DNA of 6,254 bases, from the NCBI GenBank assembly GCA_937874815.1, contig CALNBW010000022.1:1-6254 (forward strand). Direction: 5' to 3'. The position numbers and the translations under genes were made by a program. The stretch comes from an uncultured Bacillota bacterium (GTDB lineage: Bacteria; Bacillota; UBA994; UBA5500). Shown here one piece after another: positions 6,246 to 6,254 of the stretch (its first letter is position 1; each line of letters opens with the position of its first letter). The notes below the pieces were generated by a model. It was given only the letters and a program-made list of their open reading frames with translations, did no database searches and was not told the origin of the DNA.

Positions 6246-6252
6246 CCCTTCT
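6246..6252 (-). promoter_or_regulatory. Ribosome binding site of mreC
   Basis: AGAAGGG on the minus strand, 7 bases before GTG at 6238. It supports the non-ATG start of mreC. Confidence 0.6.
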
Positions 6253-6254
6253 TT

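Noticed and set aside
6240..6254. End of mreB at the right edge (frame reading K-E-G-R-stop)
   Set aside because: Four codons are too few to identify a gene; mreB is expected there only from gene order.
1..6254. CRISPR arrays, tRNA/rRNA genes, insertion sequences, phage or defence genes
   Set aside because: Nearly the whole window is accounted for by seven core cell-shape and division genes; no repeat arrays, terminal inverted repeats or RNA gene signatures were seen.

Overview
All supported genes lie on the minus strand and read from right to left: mreC, mreD, mrdA (PBP2), minC, minD, minE and the first 332 codons of rodA, which runs off the left edge. This is a shape and division-site cluster. 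MreC/MreD with PBP2 and RodA form the elongasome, which builds the lateral cell wall. MinC/MinD/MinE place the division septum. A complete MinE (rather than a DivIVA-type system alone), a MinD with a C-terminal amphipathic tail, strong AGGAGG-type ribosome sites, GTG/TTG starts and the order mreC-mreD-mrdA-minC-minD-minE-rodA all fit a low-to-mid GC Firmicute of the class Clostridia. The genus cannot be fixed from the window.

Right part (6238 to 3005): mreC, mreD and mrdA are packed with gaps of 0 and 6 bases and look like one transcription unit. It probably continues from an upstream gene beyond the right edge, where mreB is expected. About 35 bases after the mrdA stop there is a strong intrinsic terminator (2968-2928). 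A short reading frame with CxC and CPFC cysteine pairs runs through this terminator.

Middle part (2855 to 1138): minC, minD and minE. The clearest anomaly is in minC. Its frame is broken near 2370 by an apparent 23-base deletion. The missing stretch encodes a conserved 7-residue segment of the C-terminal beta-helix domain, and the remaining 43 native codons now sit out of frame. The expressed product would end in a 10-residue foreign tail. minD and minE are intact, and the minE ribosome site overlaps the minD stop codon.

Left part (1137 to 1): a 139-base gap with no clear terminator and a weak possible promoter, then rodA with the SEDS-family catalytic aspartate, truncated only by the window edge. 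No RNA genes, mobile elements, CRISPR arrays or phage genes are visible, and no gene-free stretch exceeds 150 bases. Apart from the broken minC and the small cysteine frame, this is an ordinary core-genome region rather than an undescribed system.
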